Below, one piece after another: positions 62,429 to 64,000 of a stretch of 64,000 nucleotides of DNA. The stretch is from assembly GCF_964340395.1 (NCBI RefSeq), contig NC_135561.1, forward strand, positions 18,829,240 through 18,893,239, read 5' to 3'. Source of the DNA: Glandiceps talaboti (taxonomy: Eukaryota; Hemichordata; Enteropneusta; Spengelidae). The position numbers and the translations under genes are program-made. The notes under the pieces are model-generated. The model was given only the letters and a program-made list of their open reading frames with translations. It was not told where the DNA came from and ran no database searches. Position 1 is the stretch's first letter, and each line of letters starts with the position of its first letter.

Positions 62429-64000
62429 GTATGTGTGATATGTATGTGAAAAAAATGGCTTTGAAATATGCAGTATTGCTGATGTGATTATCCTGCACTG
62501 TAGCTGCAGCTGGGACATTTATATTTACCAAATGTCTAAAGATATATTCACTAACATTAATTAATTACTTATAAGAAGACACTGTATCTGTTATTCGTGG
62601 TCATTATTATTTGCAGTTTGTTTAGTGGCAAGTTTGAAACGTACAAAAGCTCAGTATTGAATCTGTCTTTTTCGATCAGACAACAACAATATTTTCACGG
62701 AAAACTGTTAAAATACCAATACTTAGACATATAACGTAATATTATCCATATGCAGTACTGAAACGAGTTGAAATCGTGACCACCGTTGAGGGCGCTGATT
62801 CTTGGGTGGCGACCCAACAATATATTTGATTTGACTGACCATGTATATGGTTACAAAAAATACATTTACCCACAGGTGATGCAATACTGTGCACAGTGTA
62901 CGATTATATTACGAGTAAGTTATTGCACCTAACAATATATTTTCCAAAAATCCATGCAAGTCATACCTACTCTCTGGATCATTATAGACCGCTACTTTCT
63001 CCCAGCAGGTGAACAAATACAGTTCTGACGTCGACCTCAGCGATTCATGTAATGGATCCTATAAGCATACTAGCTACTAATATCGTCACCTCTAATCGTT
63101 TAACACTAGGAAAATGAGTGCTATTATTCAAAAGACCATTACAATTTTTTATGGACAAATATACATCGAGTTCGATAACTTAGGCTTCTAGTGTAAAACT
63201 TTATGATATAAAACCAACCGATGTCAAGGATGTGACGTACCCCGGATGTTTGTAACTATCAAGACGTCACAAGGAATTGAAGTTGTAACCCCACCGTCTC
63301 ATCAGACACCGTCTTTTACTGAACATACATTGGTATCTTTGCTCCAGGAGCGGACGAATCCATTTAATTAAGGTAAACAACGACCCCTTTGACATTGGTT
63401 ATTTGATTTGGCATTTGGATTTGTAAGTGAATTGTATGGCAATGTGAAGTATTCACGTACCTACAGAAAGGTTGTTGTTGTGACTTTGTATTAGAATAGT
63501 GAAACGTTGTAACCGCTCGCTACCTTTAAATATCCTATCAATATACAATAGAATAGTGGACAACAGTCTGACTCACATGTAAGGAACTGGACTTTGCCTT
63601 GCTTGGTTTGAGAATAATGACGAGTGTATTTATCATGTATATAAGGATAAGGACACGTTTTAAAGGCACAGTTCAAAACCATCAATATACGACATATAAA
63701 TCACTCAAAAGCAACGGCGAAATGTAATTTACAGGTAAAATTTGATATACACGACAAATAATCCCTTAGCTATAGACAATAAAACTTGCCTTTGATCGTA
63801 TGTAGTAATTTTACCGAATTGCAGTACAGTGTAATATAGGGCATAGACAATGGGGTTCAGATGGACAGCGTTAAAAGACGCACGTACGCATTGTTACAGT
63901 CGGTCATTGTAAGGTCAAAGGGGTGGCAAGAGACGTTGGCATGTTGACATAGAAATGGTGTTGGGAGTCAATATGAAGGGCGCCAGCATTAACTGTACGT
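60525..64000 (+). other. 3' flank, no recognisable gene
   Basis: AT-rich. An ATGT-type microsatellite with GT core spans about 62322-62440. 61440-61495 matches 38490-38545 in reverse. Several short open frames show no family resemblance. Confidence 0.45.

Overview
The window is from an AT-rich animal genome, most likely a marine invertebrate bilaterian. The support is multi-exon genes with GT-AG introns, metazoan protein families (GABA-B-type receptor, 2-hydroxyacid oxidase, ACSF2-like acyl-CoA synthetase), abundant microsatellites, Penelope-like retroelements, CR1/L2-like LINE debris and hAT-related sequence. I cannot assign a phylum from sequence alone. All recognised host genes lie on the + strand.

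Layout. 1-11.2 kb: the 3' part of a GABA-B receptor subunit 2-like gene. Twelve coding exons can be joined in phase into 548 residues: the end of the ligand-binding lobe, seven TM segments and a short tail. A possible alternative last exon sits at 10723-10797. 13.2-19.8 kb: a complete seven-exon FMN-dependent 2-hydroxyacid oxidase gene (368 aa). Its third intron holds an antisense Penelope-like element (PLE). 20.6-21.6 kb: a second, internally deleted PLE. 24.3-26.6 kb: a broken ZNF862-like/hAT-derived gene, followed by an older PLE endonuclease remnant and LINE 3' ends.

22.6-60.5 kb: a tandem family of acyl-CoA synthetase units, each an intronless coding region behind a probable 5' non-coding exon. 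Copy 1 (30150-31820) is intact at 556 aa. Copies 2 (35518) and 3 (37304) are truncated tandem duplicates. Copy 4 (58861-60524) is full length but has two frameshifts. The 5' intron of copy 4 is split by about 18 kb of repeat-rich DNA bounded by inverted repeats, including a 259-bp pair that is identical base for base. That insert holds LINE fragments, a perfect 154-bp foldback element with a 9-bp target duplication, and several tiny hairpin insertions.

The most unusual signal is two families of ultrashort palindromic insertions. Family 1 (22-34 bp, ends ATAGAC...GTCTAT) is flanked by about 9-bp repeats. Family 2 (24-32 bp, ends CTCAGAC...GTCTGAG) is flanked by 7-bp repeats. For some copies an uninterrupted paralogous site is present in the same window, which supports true insertion. 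60.5-64 kb shows no recognisable gene.
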